Shown piece after piece: positions 1-9,353 of a DNA stretch of 16,856 bases; within the stretch, counting starts at the first letter, position 1; the number at the start of each line of letters is the position of its first letter. The stretch spans positions 1 to 16,856 of the forward strand of contig DATMBJ010000264.1 in assembly GCA_035559315.1 (NCBI GenBank), read 5' to 3'. Source of the DNA: DATLZM01 sp035559315. Lineage in GTDB: Bacteria; Actinomycetota; UBA4738; HRBIN12. A model generated the notes under the pieces. It was not told the DNA's origin. It was given only the letters and a program-made list of their open reading frames with translations, and made no database searches. Both the position numbers and the translations under genes were made by a program.

Positions 1-354
1 TTGCGGGCCCCCGCCCCGGAGGCCGGGCCGAGCCGGTCGGCCCGCCCGCGCCCCGAGCCCCGCGCGCCGCGCTCCCTCGTGGTCCGCGCCGCCGACGGCA
101 AGCGGCTCGCGGCCCGGAAGCTCGACGGCCCGGTCCAGATCGGACGGGGGCCGGCCTGCGACCTCCGGCTCGAGGACGCGTACGTCTCGAACGTCCACGC
201 CCGGATCTTCCCGCGGGAGGGCGGGTGGTACGTCGAGGACCTGGGGTCGACCAACGGCACGTTCGTGAACGAGGAGCGGATCGTCTCGCCCGCGCCGGTG
301 CGGGCCGGGGACCGGGTGCGGGTGGGCACGACGCTGATCGAGCTCCGGCGGTGA
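1..354 (+). CDS. fhaB: FHA-domain phosphothreonine-binding protein (FhaB/FipA-like), probably truncated at the left edge
   Basis: An FHA domain binds phosphothreonine peptides. In this conserved cluster it reads marks placed by the PknB-type kinase and links them to cell-wall synthesis and division. The domain fills roughly residues 25-117. Seen in it are the GR pair (R49), the S63-N-V-H66 core and the T84-N-G-T-F-V-N loop, which are the phosphopeptide-binding positions of the family. The first 25 residues are a Pro/Arg/Ala-rich linker. The reading frame is open to base 1, and the TTG there is probably an accident of the window edge, so the true N-terminus, which in FhaB carries a membrane anchor, likely lies upstream. 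The stop is 4 bp before pstP, as expected for one operon. Assignment to FhaB rather than FhaA rests on the position beside pstP and the C-terminal FHA domain. Confidence 0.85.
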   Translation: MRAPAPEAGPSRSARPRPEPRAPRSLVVRAADGKRLAARKLDGPVQIGRGPACDLRLEDAYVSNVHARIFPREGGWYVEDLGSTNGTFVNEERIVSPAPVRAGDRVRVGTTLIELRR

Positions 355-358
355 GGCG

Positions 359-1471
359 ATGAGGGCGCGGATCGGGGAGGCCACCGACATCGGGCTCGTC
401 CGGGAGCGGAACGAGGACGGGTACCTGGTCCGGCCCCCCCTCTTCGCCGTGGCCGACGGGATGGGCGGGCACCGCGGCGGGGAGGTGGCCTCCCGGCTCG
501 CGCTGGAGACCCTGGAGCGCCCCGGCGACGCCCCCCTCGCCGAGCGGGTCCGGGAGGCGAACCGGGTGGTGTACGAGCGGTCGATGCTGGACCGCTCGGT
601 GGCGGGGATGGGCACCACCCTCACCGCGGCCGTCCTCGAGGGCGACCGGCTGCGGCTGGCCCACGTGGGGGACTCCCGCGCCTACCTGCTCCGCGAGGGG
701 AGGCTCGAGCGCCTCACCGAGGACCACACGATGGTCCACCAGATGGTGCGGCAGGGCCGGCTGACCGAGGAGGAGGCGGCCTGGCACCCCTACCGGAGCG
801 TCCTGACCCGGGCCCTCGGCACCGAACCGGACGTCCCGGTGGACGAGGCCGTGGTGCAGGTCCGCCCCGGCGACCGGGTGCTCCTCTGCACCGACGGCCT
901 CACCTCCATGGTCGAGGAGGCGCGGATCGGGGAGGTCCTCCGCGCGACGCCGGACCCCCAGGAGGCCGCGGACCGGCTGGTCGAGGAGGCCATCGCGGCC
1001 GGGGGCCTCGACAACGTCACCGTGGTCGTCCTCGACCTCGAGGAGGACCCGGACGAGGCGGCCCCGCACGCGGTGGGGAAGGGCGGCGGGCGGCGGGGCG
1101 GGAGCTCGGCCCTCCTGCGGCGGCCCGGGCTCCGGCGCGCCGGGCTCGCGCTCCTGGCCGCCCTGGCCCTGGGGGGACTCGCGGCGGCCGGGCTCCGCGC
1201 GTACCTCGACCGGCAGTGGTACGTGGGCATCTCCCACGGGAACGTGGCGGTGTTCCGAGGCGTTCCGACCTCGGTGGCGGGCTTCGAGCTCCACCGGGTC
1301 GTGCTCGAGACCGAGATCCCGGCGCGCGAGGCCCTGGAACTCGCCTTCTACCGCGACCTGCCGACCGGGATCACCGCCGACGACCGCGAGGCGGCGATGG
1401 CGATCGTCGACCAGATCCGCGAGGACCTGGCGGCCCGCGACCGGGCGGCCGGAGGAGGTGGCGGCCCGTGA
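359..1471 (+). CDS. pstP: PP2C-family Ser/Thr protein phosphatase PstP
   Basis: This membrane-anchored metal-dependent phosphatase removes phosphate from Ser/Thr, including from PknB and its substrates. The cytoplasmic PP2C domain spans about residues 1-235. Visible signature motifs are R-x-R-N-E-D20 near the start, A-D33-G-M-G-G-H, the G-T-T-L segment followed by H-V-G-D-S-R-A-Y, C-T-D179-G and L-D218-N-V-T. The aspartates are the usual Mn/Mg ligands. A basic linker leads to one transmembrane helix at about residues 261-281. An external tail of about 85 residues follows, beginning Q-W-Y-V-G and N-V-A-V-F-R-G, as in actinobacterial PstP. The length of 370 aa is shorter than mycobacterial PstP (about 510 aa). 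ATG 359 follows the FHA stop by 4 bp, and the stop overlaps the GTG start of rodA, so the genes are probably co-translated. Confidence 0.95.
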   Translation: MRARIGEATDIGLVRERNEDGYLVRPPLFAVADGMGGHRGGEVASRLALETLERPGDAPLAERVREANRVVYERSMLDRSVAGMGTTLTAAVLEGDRLRLAHVGDSRAYLLREGRLERLTEDHTMVHQMVRQGRLTEEEAAWHPYRSVLTRALGTEPDVPVDEAVVQVRPGDRVLLCTDGLTSMVEEARIGEVLRATPDPQEAADRLVEEAIAAGGLDNVTVVVLDLEEDPDEAAPHAVGKGGGRRGGSSALLRRPGLRRAGLALLAALALGGLAAAGLRAYLDRQWYVGISHGNVAVFRGVPTSVAGFELHRVVLETEIPAREALELAFYRDLPTGITADDREAAMAIVDQIREDLAARDRAAGGGGGP

Positions 1472-2811
1472 GGAGCCCTGCGGTGGCCGGCGGCCCCGCG
1501 AGCGCCCCGGCGGCCCTCACGCGGCGGCCGGGCGGCCTCTCGCTCACCCTCCTCGCGGTGATCGTGGCGGTGGGCGCCTACGCGCTGGTCGCGCTGGGCA
1601 AGCGGGGACGGCTGCCGGCGAACCTGGCGCTCTACGGCTCGGTGTTCGCGGCCGGCTACCTGGCGGCGCACCTCGCCGTGCGCCGACTGGCGCCCCGGGC
1701 GGACCCGGTCCTGTTCCCGACCGCCGGGCTCCTCGCGGGCCTCGGGTTCGCCCTGATCTTCCGCCTGGACGGCGACCTCGCGGCCGAGCAGGCCACCTGG
1801 CTCGCGGTGGGGCTCGCCGCGTTCGTGGGGACGCTCCTCGTGGTCCGCGACGACCGCCAGCTCGACGCGTACACCTACACGATCGGCCTCCTCGGCCTGG
1901 TCCTGCTGCTCCTGCCGATCGTCCCCGGGATCGGCCGGGAGATCAACGGCGCGCGCCTGTGGGTCCGGATCGGGCCGCTCGGGTTCCAACCCTCCGAGCC
2001 GGGGAAGGTCTTGGTCGTCGTGTTCCTGGCCTCCTACCTCGCGGCCAAGCGCGAGCTCCTCGCCTCGGGGATCGTGCGGGCCGGGCCCTTCCGCCTGCCC
2101 CCGGCGAAGCACCTGGCGCCGCTCCTCCTCGCGTGGGGGGCCTCCCTGCTCGTGCTGTTCCTGGAGCGGGACCTCGGGGCCTCCCTCCTGTACTTCGCGA
2201 TCTTCGTCGCGATGCTGTGGATGGCCACGGGGCGGGCGGGGTACCTCCTGATCGGGCTGGCGCTGTTCGCCGCGGGGGCGGCGCTCGGGTACGCGGCCTT
2301 CGACCACGTCCGGGCCCGGGTCGACATCTGGCTCCACGCCCTCGACCCCGGGAAGGTCCACGAGCTGGGGTACGGTCAGCTCGCCCAGGGTTGGTTCGCG
2401 ATGGCCACCGGCGGCCTGGTGGGCTCGGGGCTCGGCCGGGGCGTGCCCCAGGACATCCCGTTCGCCCCCACCGACTTCATCTTCGCCGCGATCGGCGAGG
2501 AGCTGGGGTTCCTCGGCACCGCGGCCCTCCTCCTCCTGTTCCTCGTGCTCGTGGCCCGGGGGTTCCGGATCGCGCTCGAGCGGACCGATCCCTTCGGGAA
2601 GCTGCTCGCCGCGGGCCTGGCCACCGTGATCGGGCTCCAGACCTTCGTGATCGTGGGCGGGGTGACCCGCGTCATCCCGCTCACCGGCATCACGCTCCCG
2701 TTCGTCTCCTACGGGGGGTCGAGCCTGGTCGCGAACTTCGTGATCCTCGCGCTGCTCGTGCGGGCCTCGTCGGGGCCGGCCCCGGCGCGGGGGAGGGGGG
2801 CCGATGGATAG
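1468..2811 (+). CDS. rodA: SEDS-family peptidoglycan glycosyltransferase RodA/FtsW
   Basis: This is a polytopic membrane enzyme that polymerises lipid II into glycan strands and works with a class B penicillin-binding protein, here encoded next to it. The 447-aa product is hydrophobic throughout, with about ten predicted helices. It carries the SEDS hallmarks: L-E-R-D235-L-G-A-S, where D235 matches the catalytic aspartate of the family; Y-G-Q-L-A-Q-G; the G-L-G-R-G and P-T-D-F-I-F-A-A-I-G-E-E-L-G loop; and the C-terminal G-I-T-L-P-F-V-S-Y-G-G-S-S. I chose GTG 1468 because it overlaps the pstP stop (GTGA) and sits 7 bp behind GGAGGAGG. The frame stays open further upstream, but only inside pstP. 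The name rodA rather than ftsW follows from the fhaB-pstP-rodA-pbpA-pknB order; sequence alone does not separate them reliably. Confidence 0.95.
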   Translation: MRSPAVAGGPASAPAALTRRPGGLSLTLLAVIVAVGAYALVALGKRGRLPANLALYGSVFAAGYLAAHLAVRRLAPRADPVLFPTAGLLAGLGFALIFRLDGDLAAEQATWLAVGLAAFVGTLLVVRDDRQLDAYTYTIGLLGLVLLLLPIVPGIGREINGARLWVRIGPLGFQPSEPGKVLVVVFLASYLAAKRELLASGIVRAGPFRLPPAKHLAPLLLAWGASLLVLFLERDLGASLLYFAIFVAMLWMATGRAGYLLIGLALFAAGAALGYAAFDHVRARVDIWLHALDPGKVHELGYGQLAQGWFAMATGGLVGSGLGRGVPQDIPFAPTDFIFAAIGEELGFLGTAALLLLFLVLVARGFRIALERTDPFGKLLAAGLATVIGLQTFVIVGGVTRVIPLTGITLPFVSYGGSSLVANFVILALLVRASSGPAPARGRGADG

Positions 2812-4302
2812 GCAGATCCGACGGGCCGGGCTCGCCACGGTGGCCCTGTTCCTCGTCCTGTTCGCCCAGGTGAGCTACGTGCAGGTGTTCGCCGCCGACC
2901 GGATCGCGGACCACCCCGCGAACGCCAAGCGCCAGCTGATCGCCGAGTACCGGGTGGACCGGGGCGACATCCTCGCCGCCGACGGCCGGACCGTCCTGGC
3001 CACGTCGCGGCGGAGCCGGGGCGAGCTGGTCTACGAACGCCGCTACCCGCAGGGCCCCAGGTACGCGGGGATCACCGGGTTCTACTCGATCGTCTACGGG
3101 CGGACCGAGCTCGAGGCCTCCTTCGACGACTACCTCTCGGGCGACGCCCCGGAGCTGCTCCCCACGACCCTCGGGGACCTCGTCCTCGGGCGGCCCAAGC
3201 GCGGCGCGACCCTGGTCACGACCGTCGACCCCGACGTCCAGGCCGCCGCGGAGCGGGCCCTCGGCGACCAGCCCGGCGCGGTGGTGGCGATGGACCCGCG
3301 GACCGGGGACGTCCTGGCCCTGGTCTCCAACCCCACGTTCGACCCCAACGAGCTCTCGTCCCAGGAGCCGCGCGAGGTGCGCCGGGCCTGGGAACGGTTG
3401 AACGCCGATCCCGCGAAGCCGCTGCTCTCCCGGGCCACCGACGAGCTCTTCCCGCCGGGGTCCTCGTTCAAGATCGTCACCGCGGCCGCCGCCCTCGAGG
3501 CCGGGTTCGGGCCCGAGAGCTCCTGGCCGAACCCCCGGGAGCTGGACCTCCCGCTCACCGAGAACACCCTGGAGAACTTCGGGGGCTCGCACTGCCTGGG
3601 GGGCGCGGCGAGCATCACGCTCGCCCAGGCCTTCCAGGTCTCGTGCAACGTGACGTTCGGGGAGATCGCGCTCCGGCTCGGGCCGGAGCGCCTGGCCCGC
3701 CAGGCCTGGGCGTTCGGCTTCGGGCCCCGGCCGGGCGCGGGCGACGTGCCGTTCGACATCCCGTTCGAGGAGGGGGCCTTCCCCGACCCCTCGGCCTTCG
3801 AGGGCAACGACCCGTTGGTGGCGTTCGCGGGGATCGGGCAGTTCGAGGTGGCCGCGAACCCGCTCCAGATGGCGCTCGTGGCCTCGGCGATCGCGAACGG
3901 CGGGGTGGAGATGCGCCCCCGGCTGGTCGCGGAGATCCGGGACCCGCAGGGGCGGGTGCTCCGCGAGATCGCGCCCGAGGTCTGGGGCCGGCCGATCTCG
4001 GCCGCGACCGCCGCCGCCCTCACCCGGATGATGGTCTCGGTCGTCGAGAGAGGCACGGGCACCGCCGCCCGGCTGCCCGGGGTGACCGTGGCGGGGAAGA
4101 CCGGGACGGCCCAGCACGGCGAGGGCGAGGCGCCGCACGCCTGGTTCGTCTCGTTCGCCCCGGCCGAGGACCCGCGGGTCGCGGTGGCCGTCGTCGTGCT
4201 GAACGGCGGTAGCCTTGGCAGCGAGGCGACCGGGGGGCAGGTGGCGGCCCCCATCGCCCGCCAGGTCATCGCCGCCGCCCTCCGGATCCCTGGGACGGGA
4301 GC

Positions 4303-4306
<4 letters not shown>
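2804..4306 (+). CDS. pbpA: Class B penicillin-binding protein (transpeptidase) PbpA
   Basis: This D,D-transpeptidase cross-links peptidoglycan in the periplasm and is the natural partner of the adjacent RodA. The 500-aa protein has a short cytoplasmic N-terminus, one membrane anchor at about residues 8-30, a dimerisation/pedestal region, and a transpeptidase domain from about residue 155. The three active-site motifs are intact: S220-S-F-K223 (nucleophile and base), S280-C-N282 and K432-T-G434. The N-terminal Y-R-V-D-R-G-D-I-L and the G-I-T-G-F-Y-S region resemble mycobacterial PbpA, and the length matches that family (about 490 aa). ATG 2804 overlaps the rodA stop by 8 bp and is preceded by a GGGAGGGGGG purine run; the stop overlaps the pknB ATG. 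Confidence 0.96.
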
Positions 4307-6000
<1,694 letters not shown>

Positions 6001-6065
6001 CCCGGCCCGCGCCGCCGCGCGACCCGCCCGTGACCTGCGGCGGCGTGGACGTCGGCCCCGGCGTG

Positions 6066-6071
6066 TAGCAT
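6066..6071 (+). promoter_or_regulatory. -10-like box for the ThyX-like gene
   Basis: TAGCAT fits the TANNNT form of actinobacterial -10 elements and lies 10 nt before ATG 6082, which would give an almost leaderless transcript. No convincing -35 hexamer is visible at the usual distance. The upstream gap after pknB is only 69 bp and shows no clear terminator hairpin. Inferred from sequence only. Confidence 0.4.
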
Positions 6072-6081
6072 GCGGGCGCCG

Positions 6082-7692
6082 ATGGCCCTCTGGTTCGCCC
6101 CCGAGACCTACACCGAGGAGGAGCGGGCCGTCCTCTCCCGGTACTTCACGAACCTCGACGGGCCGGTCTTCGCCCTCGTGAACCTCCCCGAGGTGGTGAA
6201 GGGCGCGCTCTTCGCCCGGTACTCGCGCACCGCCAAACCGCTCCGGCGCCTCTTCCTCGACGAGTTCGCCGAGCAGGTGGAGGAGGCGGGCGGGACCGGG
6301 CAGGTCGGGGTGGCGAGGGCCGAGCGCCTCTACGACCGGGTGTTCTTCGAGTACGGGGACGACTCCGTGGCCCAGCTCGGCGGGGTCCACCTCGCGTGCG
6401 AGCAGGCCTCGCAGCTCCTCACGAAGGCCATCGAGTGGGGGCGGCTCGCCGCCTACCTCGAGCAGTCCACCCGCTACATGCGCTACGACGACCGCCCGGG
6501 GGGGCGGTGGCGGGTCGTGGTGCCCCCCGAGATCGAGGGCACCCCGTTCGAGCGGGGCTTCGCCGACCTCGTCGACCTCGCGTTCTCCACCTACGGGCGG
6601 CTCTTCGGGGAGATGGAGGCCTACTTCCGGGAGCGGTTCCCGAAGGACCCCGACGACCCCGAGTCGGTCTACCGCAGCACGATCACCGCCAAGACCTGCG
6701 ACACGCTCCGTGACCTGCTCCCCGCCGCCACCCGGTCCAACGTCGGGATCTACGCCACCGGCCAGGCCTACGAGCAGATGCTCCTCCGCCTCCGCGCCCA
6801 CCCCCTGGCCGAGGTCCGGGAGTACTCCGACCTCATGCTGGCCGAGCTCAGGAAGGTGATCCCCGCCTTCCTCCGCCGCGTCGACGTGGAGGACCGGGGC
6901 GTCGCCTGGTCCCGCTACCTGCGGGAGACCAGGGAGCGGACCGAGGAGGTGGCCGGCAAGCTCCTCCTGGGGCGGGCGGCCGAGCCCCGGCCCGAGGTGA
7001 CCCTCACCGACTTCGACCCCGAGGGCGAGGTGAAGGTCGTGGCGGCCGCCCTCTACGCGGTCTCCGACCTCCCCGACGACCAGCTCCTCGAGGTCGCCCG
7101 CGGGATGTCCGAGGCCGAGCGGGCGGAGGTCCTCCGGGCCTACGTCGGGGACCGCGGGAACCGCCGCCACAAGCCGGGCCGGGCGTTCGAGCGCACCGGC
7201 TACCGGTTCGACGTCCTCTGCGACTTCGGCGCGTTCCGGGACCTCCAGCGCCACCGGATGCTCACGCTCGAGTGGCAGCGCCTCTCCACGCGGCACGGCT
7301 ACGAGACCCCGCCCGAGGTGGAGGAGGCCGGGCTCCTCCCGGAGTGGACCGAGGTCATGGAGGCGTCGGCCCGGACCGAAGGCGAGCTCCTGGCGGCCGG
7401 GCTCCCCGACGCCGCCCAGTACGCGGTGGCCATGGCCTACCGGATCCGGTTCGTGGTGCAGATGAACGCCCGGGAGGCCATGCACCTCACCGAGCTCCGC
7501 TCCCAGCCCCAGGGCCACCCGGTCTACCGCCGGGTGGCCCAGGAGATGCACCGGCTGATCGGGGACGTCCACCCGGCGATCGGGGCGGCGATGTCGTTCG
7601 TGGACCACTCGCGGGTCGAGCTGGAGCGGCTCGAGGCCGAGCGGCGCACCGAGGCGAAGCGGCGGGCGATGGAGGGCGGCTCCGCCGGGTAG
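6082..7692 (+). CDS. Long two-domain ThyX/Thy1-like protein (FAD-dependent thymidylate synthase superfamily)
   Basis: ThyX proteins make dTMP from dUMP using FAD, NADPH and methylene-tetrahydrofolate. Canonical ThyX is about 220-250 aa; this protein is 536 aa and appears to hold two Thy1-like halves. Numbering from ATG 6082, the N-half has G120-R121 then L-E127-Q-S129-T-R131-Y, like the second part of the ThyX signature but with the first Arg-His replaced by W119-G120. The C-half has an intact R390-H391-R392, but the serine (S402) is two residues further away than in the RHRx7S signature, followed by T-R404. I prefer ATG 6082 because ATG 6070 overlaps the likely -10 box and neither start has a Shine-Dalgarno; 6070 would add four residues. 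It converges with glyA, whose product supplies methylene-tetrahydrofolate. The superfamily is fairly certain; activity as a thymidylate synthase is inferred. Confidence 0.8.
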   Translation: MALWFAPETYTEEERAVLSRYFTNLDGPVFALVNLPEVVKGALFARYSRTAKPLRRLFLDEFAEQVEEAGGTGQVGVARAERLYDRVFFEYGDDSVAQLGGVHLACEQASQLLTKAIEWGRLAAYLEQSTRYMRYDDRPGGRWRVVVPPEIEGTPFERGFADLVDLAFSTYGRLFGEMEAYFRERFPKDPDDPESVYRSTITAKTCDTLRDLLPAATRSNVGIYATGQAYEQMLLRLRAHPLAEVREYSDLMLAELRKVIPAFLRRVDVEDRGVAWSRYLRETRERTEEVAGKLLLGRAAEPRPEVTLTDFDPEGEVKVVAAALYAVSDLPDDQLLEVARGMSEAERAEVLRAYVGDRGNRRHKPGRAFERTGYRFDVLCDFGAFRDLQRHRMLTLEWQRLSTRHGYETPPEVEEAGLLPEWTEVMEASARTEGELLAAGLPDAAQYAVAMAYRIRFVVQMNAREAMHLTELRSQPQGHPVYRRVAQEMHRLIGDVHPAIGAAMSFVDHSRVELERLEAERRTEAKRRAMEGGSAG

Positions 7693-7701
7693 CCGAACCC
7701 G

Positions 7702-9000
7702 TCAGTCGTCGCGGCGGCCGACCGCCGGGCCGGGGATGGGGAACGCGGCCGCCAGCTCCCGCACCTCGCCCGAGATCCGGTCCAGCTCGGCCTCCTCCCC
7801 CCGCCGGACGGCCTCCACCCCCCGCGAGATCCACTCGGCGATCCGCTCCATCTCGGGCTCGGCCATCCCCCGCGTCGTCACGGCGGGCGTGCCGAGCCGG
7901 AGGCCCGAGGGGTCCGAGGGCTTCCGCGGGTCGAGGGGCACCGCGTTCGCGTTCGTCGTGATCCCCGCCCGATCCAGGGCGCGCGCCGCCGCCTTCCCGG
8001 GAACGCCCTTGGACGTGAGGTCGACCAGGATCAGGTGGGTGTCGGTGCCCCCGGAGACCAGGTCGAACCCCCGCTCGAGGAGCGCCCAGGCCAGGGCCTT
8101 GGCGTTCGCCACCACCTGGCGCGCGTAGCCCGCGAACCCCGGCTCGAGGGCCTCCTTCAGGGCCACCGCGATGGCCGCCGTCACGTGGTTGTGGGGCCCG
8201 CCCTGGAGGCCGGGGAAGACGGCCCGGTCGATCGCCGCCGCGTGTTCCCCTCGGCCCATCAACAGGGCCCCCCGCGGCCCCCGGAGCGTCTTGTGGGTGG
8301 TGGCCGAGATCACGTCGGCGTGGCCCACGGGCGAGGGGTGGACGCCCCCCGCGACCAGCCCGGCGACGTGGGCGATGTCGGCCACGAGCACGGCTCCGAC
8401 CTCCCGGGCGATCTCGGAGAAGCCCTCGAAGTCGACCGTGCGGGGGATCGCCGTCCCCCCGCAGAAGATGAGCTTGGGCCGCTCCCTGCGGGCGAGGTCC
8501 CGGACCTCGTCCAGGTCCACCCGCCCGGTGTCGCGGCGCATCCCGTACCGAACCGGCCGGAACCAGCGGCCGGTCACCGAGGCGCTCCAGCCGTGCGTGA
8601 GGTGGCCCCCCATGGGGAGCGCCATGCCCATGACGGCGTCCCCGGGCTCCAGGAACGCGAGGTAGACGGCGAGGTTGGCGGGCGATCCCGAGTAGGGCTG
8701 GACGTTCGCGTGCTCCACCCCGAAGAGCCGCTTCGCCCGCTCGACGGCGAGCGACTCGAGCCGGTCCACGACCTGCTGCCCCTCGTAGTAGCGCCCGCCC
8801 GGGTAGCCCTCGGAGTACTTGTTCGTGAACACGGTGCCCAGGGCGGCGAGGACGGCCGCGGACACGTGGTTCTCCGACGCGATGAGGGAGATGGTCTCGG
8901 ACTGCCGGCGTACCTCGGCCTCGACGAGCTCCGCGACCTCGGGGTCGGTCTCGCCGAGCGCCGCCCCCACGGTCCCCTCTTCCAGCAGCTGCACGCGCAC
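7702..9000 (-). CDS. glyA: Serine hydroxymethyltransferase GlyA
   Basis: This PLP enzyme converts serine and tetrahydrofolate to glycine and methylene-tetrahydrofolate, the main source of one-carbon units. The 432-aa product has the family landmarks: the S-L-I-A-S-E-N segment near the N-terminus, T-N-K-Y-S-E-G-Y-P-G-G-R-Y-Y-E-G, a V-A-D-I-A-H-V-A-G-L-V-A-G strand, and T-T-H-K237-T-L-R-G-P-R, where K237 is the PLP lysine. Length is close to E. coli GlyA (417). The frame stays open to 9090, but that stretch is the riboswitch leader. I chose GTG 9000 because AGAGGAGG ends 5 nt upstream, and the family homology begins soon after. It is convergent with the ThyX-like gene, with 9 bp between stops, and divergent from the his operon. 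It is likely controlled by the ZTP riboswitch at 9022-9097. Confidence 0.96.
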   Translation of the reverse strand: MRVQLLEEGTVGAALGETDPEVAELVEAEVRRQSETISLIASENHVSAAVLAALGTVFTNKYSEGYPGGRYYEGQQVVDRLESLAVERAKRLFGVEHANVQPYSGSPANLAVYLAFLEPGDAVMGMALPMGGHLTHGWSASVTGRWFRPVRYGMRRDTGRVDLDEVRDLARRERPKLIFCGGTAIPRTVDFEGFSEIAREVGAVLVADIAHVAGLVAGGVHPSPVGHADVISATTHKTLRGPRGALLMGRGEHAAAIDRAVFPGLQGGPHNHVTAAIAVALKEALEPGFAGYARQVVANAKALAWALLERGFDLVSGGTDTHLILVDLTSKGVPGKAAARALDRAGITTNANAVPLDPRKPSDPSGLRLGTPAVTTRGMAEPEMERIAEWISRGVEAVRRGEEAELDRISGEVRELAAAFPIPGPAVGRRDD

Positions 9001-9021
9001 GGACACCTCCTCTCGCTTCCA

Positions 9022-9097
9022 GGGTGCCCAGGCGCACGGCGGGTCTCGCTGCCGCTCCCCGGTGGTGCTCCACCCGAACGCGCCAGTCACGGCAGCG
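9022..9097 (-). ncRNA. ZTP (pfl-motif) riboswitch in the glyA leader
   Basis: Read on the minus strand, the leader carries the hallmark blocks of the pfl/ZTP aptamer in order: GTGACTGGCG (9090-9081), a CCACC-GGGGAGCG block (9065-9053) and CGCC-TGGGCA (9034-9025). Pairings seen directly: P1, CGCTGCC (9097-9091) with GGCAGCG (9053-9047); P2, GGTGG (9074-9070) with CCACC (9065-9061) around a 4-nt loop; and a pseudoknot, GGCG (9084-9081) with CGCC (9034-9031). The class senses ZTP/ZMP, an alarmone of folate shortage, and typically switches on glyA and other one-carbon genes. No terminator follows. The CACC at 9026-9023 could pair with GGTG (9007-9004) over the Shine-Dalgarno, suggesting translational control; that part is inference. 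Confidence 0.88.
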
Positions 9098-9102
9098 GCG
9101 AG

Positions 9103-9108
9103 AGTCTA
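9103..9108 (-). promoter_or_regulatory. glyA: -10-like box for glyA
   Basis: Minus-strand TAGACT fits TANNNT. A start 6-7 nt downstream falls at about 9097-9096, the first base of riboswitch stem P1, so promoter and aptamer placement support each other. No good -35 hexamer is seen 16-18 bp upstream. Confidence 0.5.
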
Positions 9109-9182
9109 CCGCGCTCCCGGCCGAGGGTGGGGGAGGTGGACCCGCGGATCCCGACGCGCCCGAACGCCCCACCGGCGCGCGG

Positions 9183-9188
9183 TAAGCT
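9183..9188 (+). promoter_or_regulatory. -10-like box for the his operon
   Basis: TAAGCT fits TANNNT and ends 9 nt before the GTG at 9198, so the transcript would start at or just before that codon (leaderless). The two opposed boxes (9103-9108 and here) leave only 74 bp between them. No clear -35 hexamer is visible. Confidence 0.45.
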
Positions 9189-9197
9189 TCCGACCCG

Positions 9198-9353
9198 GTG
9201 GACACGCAGACCACGTTCCTCGTGGCCCTGGGCATGCTCGCCGCGGCCTCCCTCGCGGTGGCGGCGGCGGGCTTCACGCTGTTCGCCCGGGACCGGCGGG
9301 CCCACCACGCCGACCTCACCGCGCACCACCCCGGGGCCGTCGAGGAGCGGTAG
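9198..9353 (+). CDS. Small single-span membrane protein heading the his operon (uncharacterised, 51 aa)
   Basis: I do not recognise a family. The frame runs GTG 9198 to TAG 9353. The product starts V-D-T-Q-T-T, has one hydrophobic helix at about residues 7-30 (F-L-V-A-L-G-M-L-A-A-A-S-L-A-V and on), then a short basic/His-rich tail (R-D-R-R-A-H-H, later H-H-P) ending G-A-V-E-E-R. Support for coding: all 51 codons end in G or C, as in neighbouring genes; a -10-like box sits 9 nt upstream; and its TAG touches the hisD ATG (TAGATG), the arrangement expected for translational coupling. There is no Shine-Dalgarno, consistent with leaderless translation. It may act as a small membrane protein, or mainly couple translation into hisD; neither is shown. 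Confidence 0.6.
   Translation: MDTQTTFLVALGMLAAASLAVAAAGFTLFARDRRAHHADLTAHHPGAVEER

Noticed and set aside
9001..9090. N-terminal extension of glyA to an ATG at 9090.
   Set aside because: The extra 30 residues are translated riboswitch sequence, and GTG 9000 has a well-spaced AGAGGAGG just upstream.
9022..9097. Glycine or tetrahydrofolate riboswitch for the glyA leader.
   Set aside because: The conserved blocks and the P1/P2/pseudoknot pattern are those of the ZTP aptamer; no tandem glycine aptamer or THF core was seen.
9189..9353. Histidine attenuator leader peptide before hisD.
   Set aside because: The micro-ORF lacks a run of His codons and no terminator/antiterminator hairpins follow, since its stop touches the hisD ATG.
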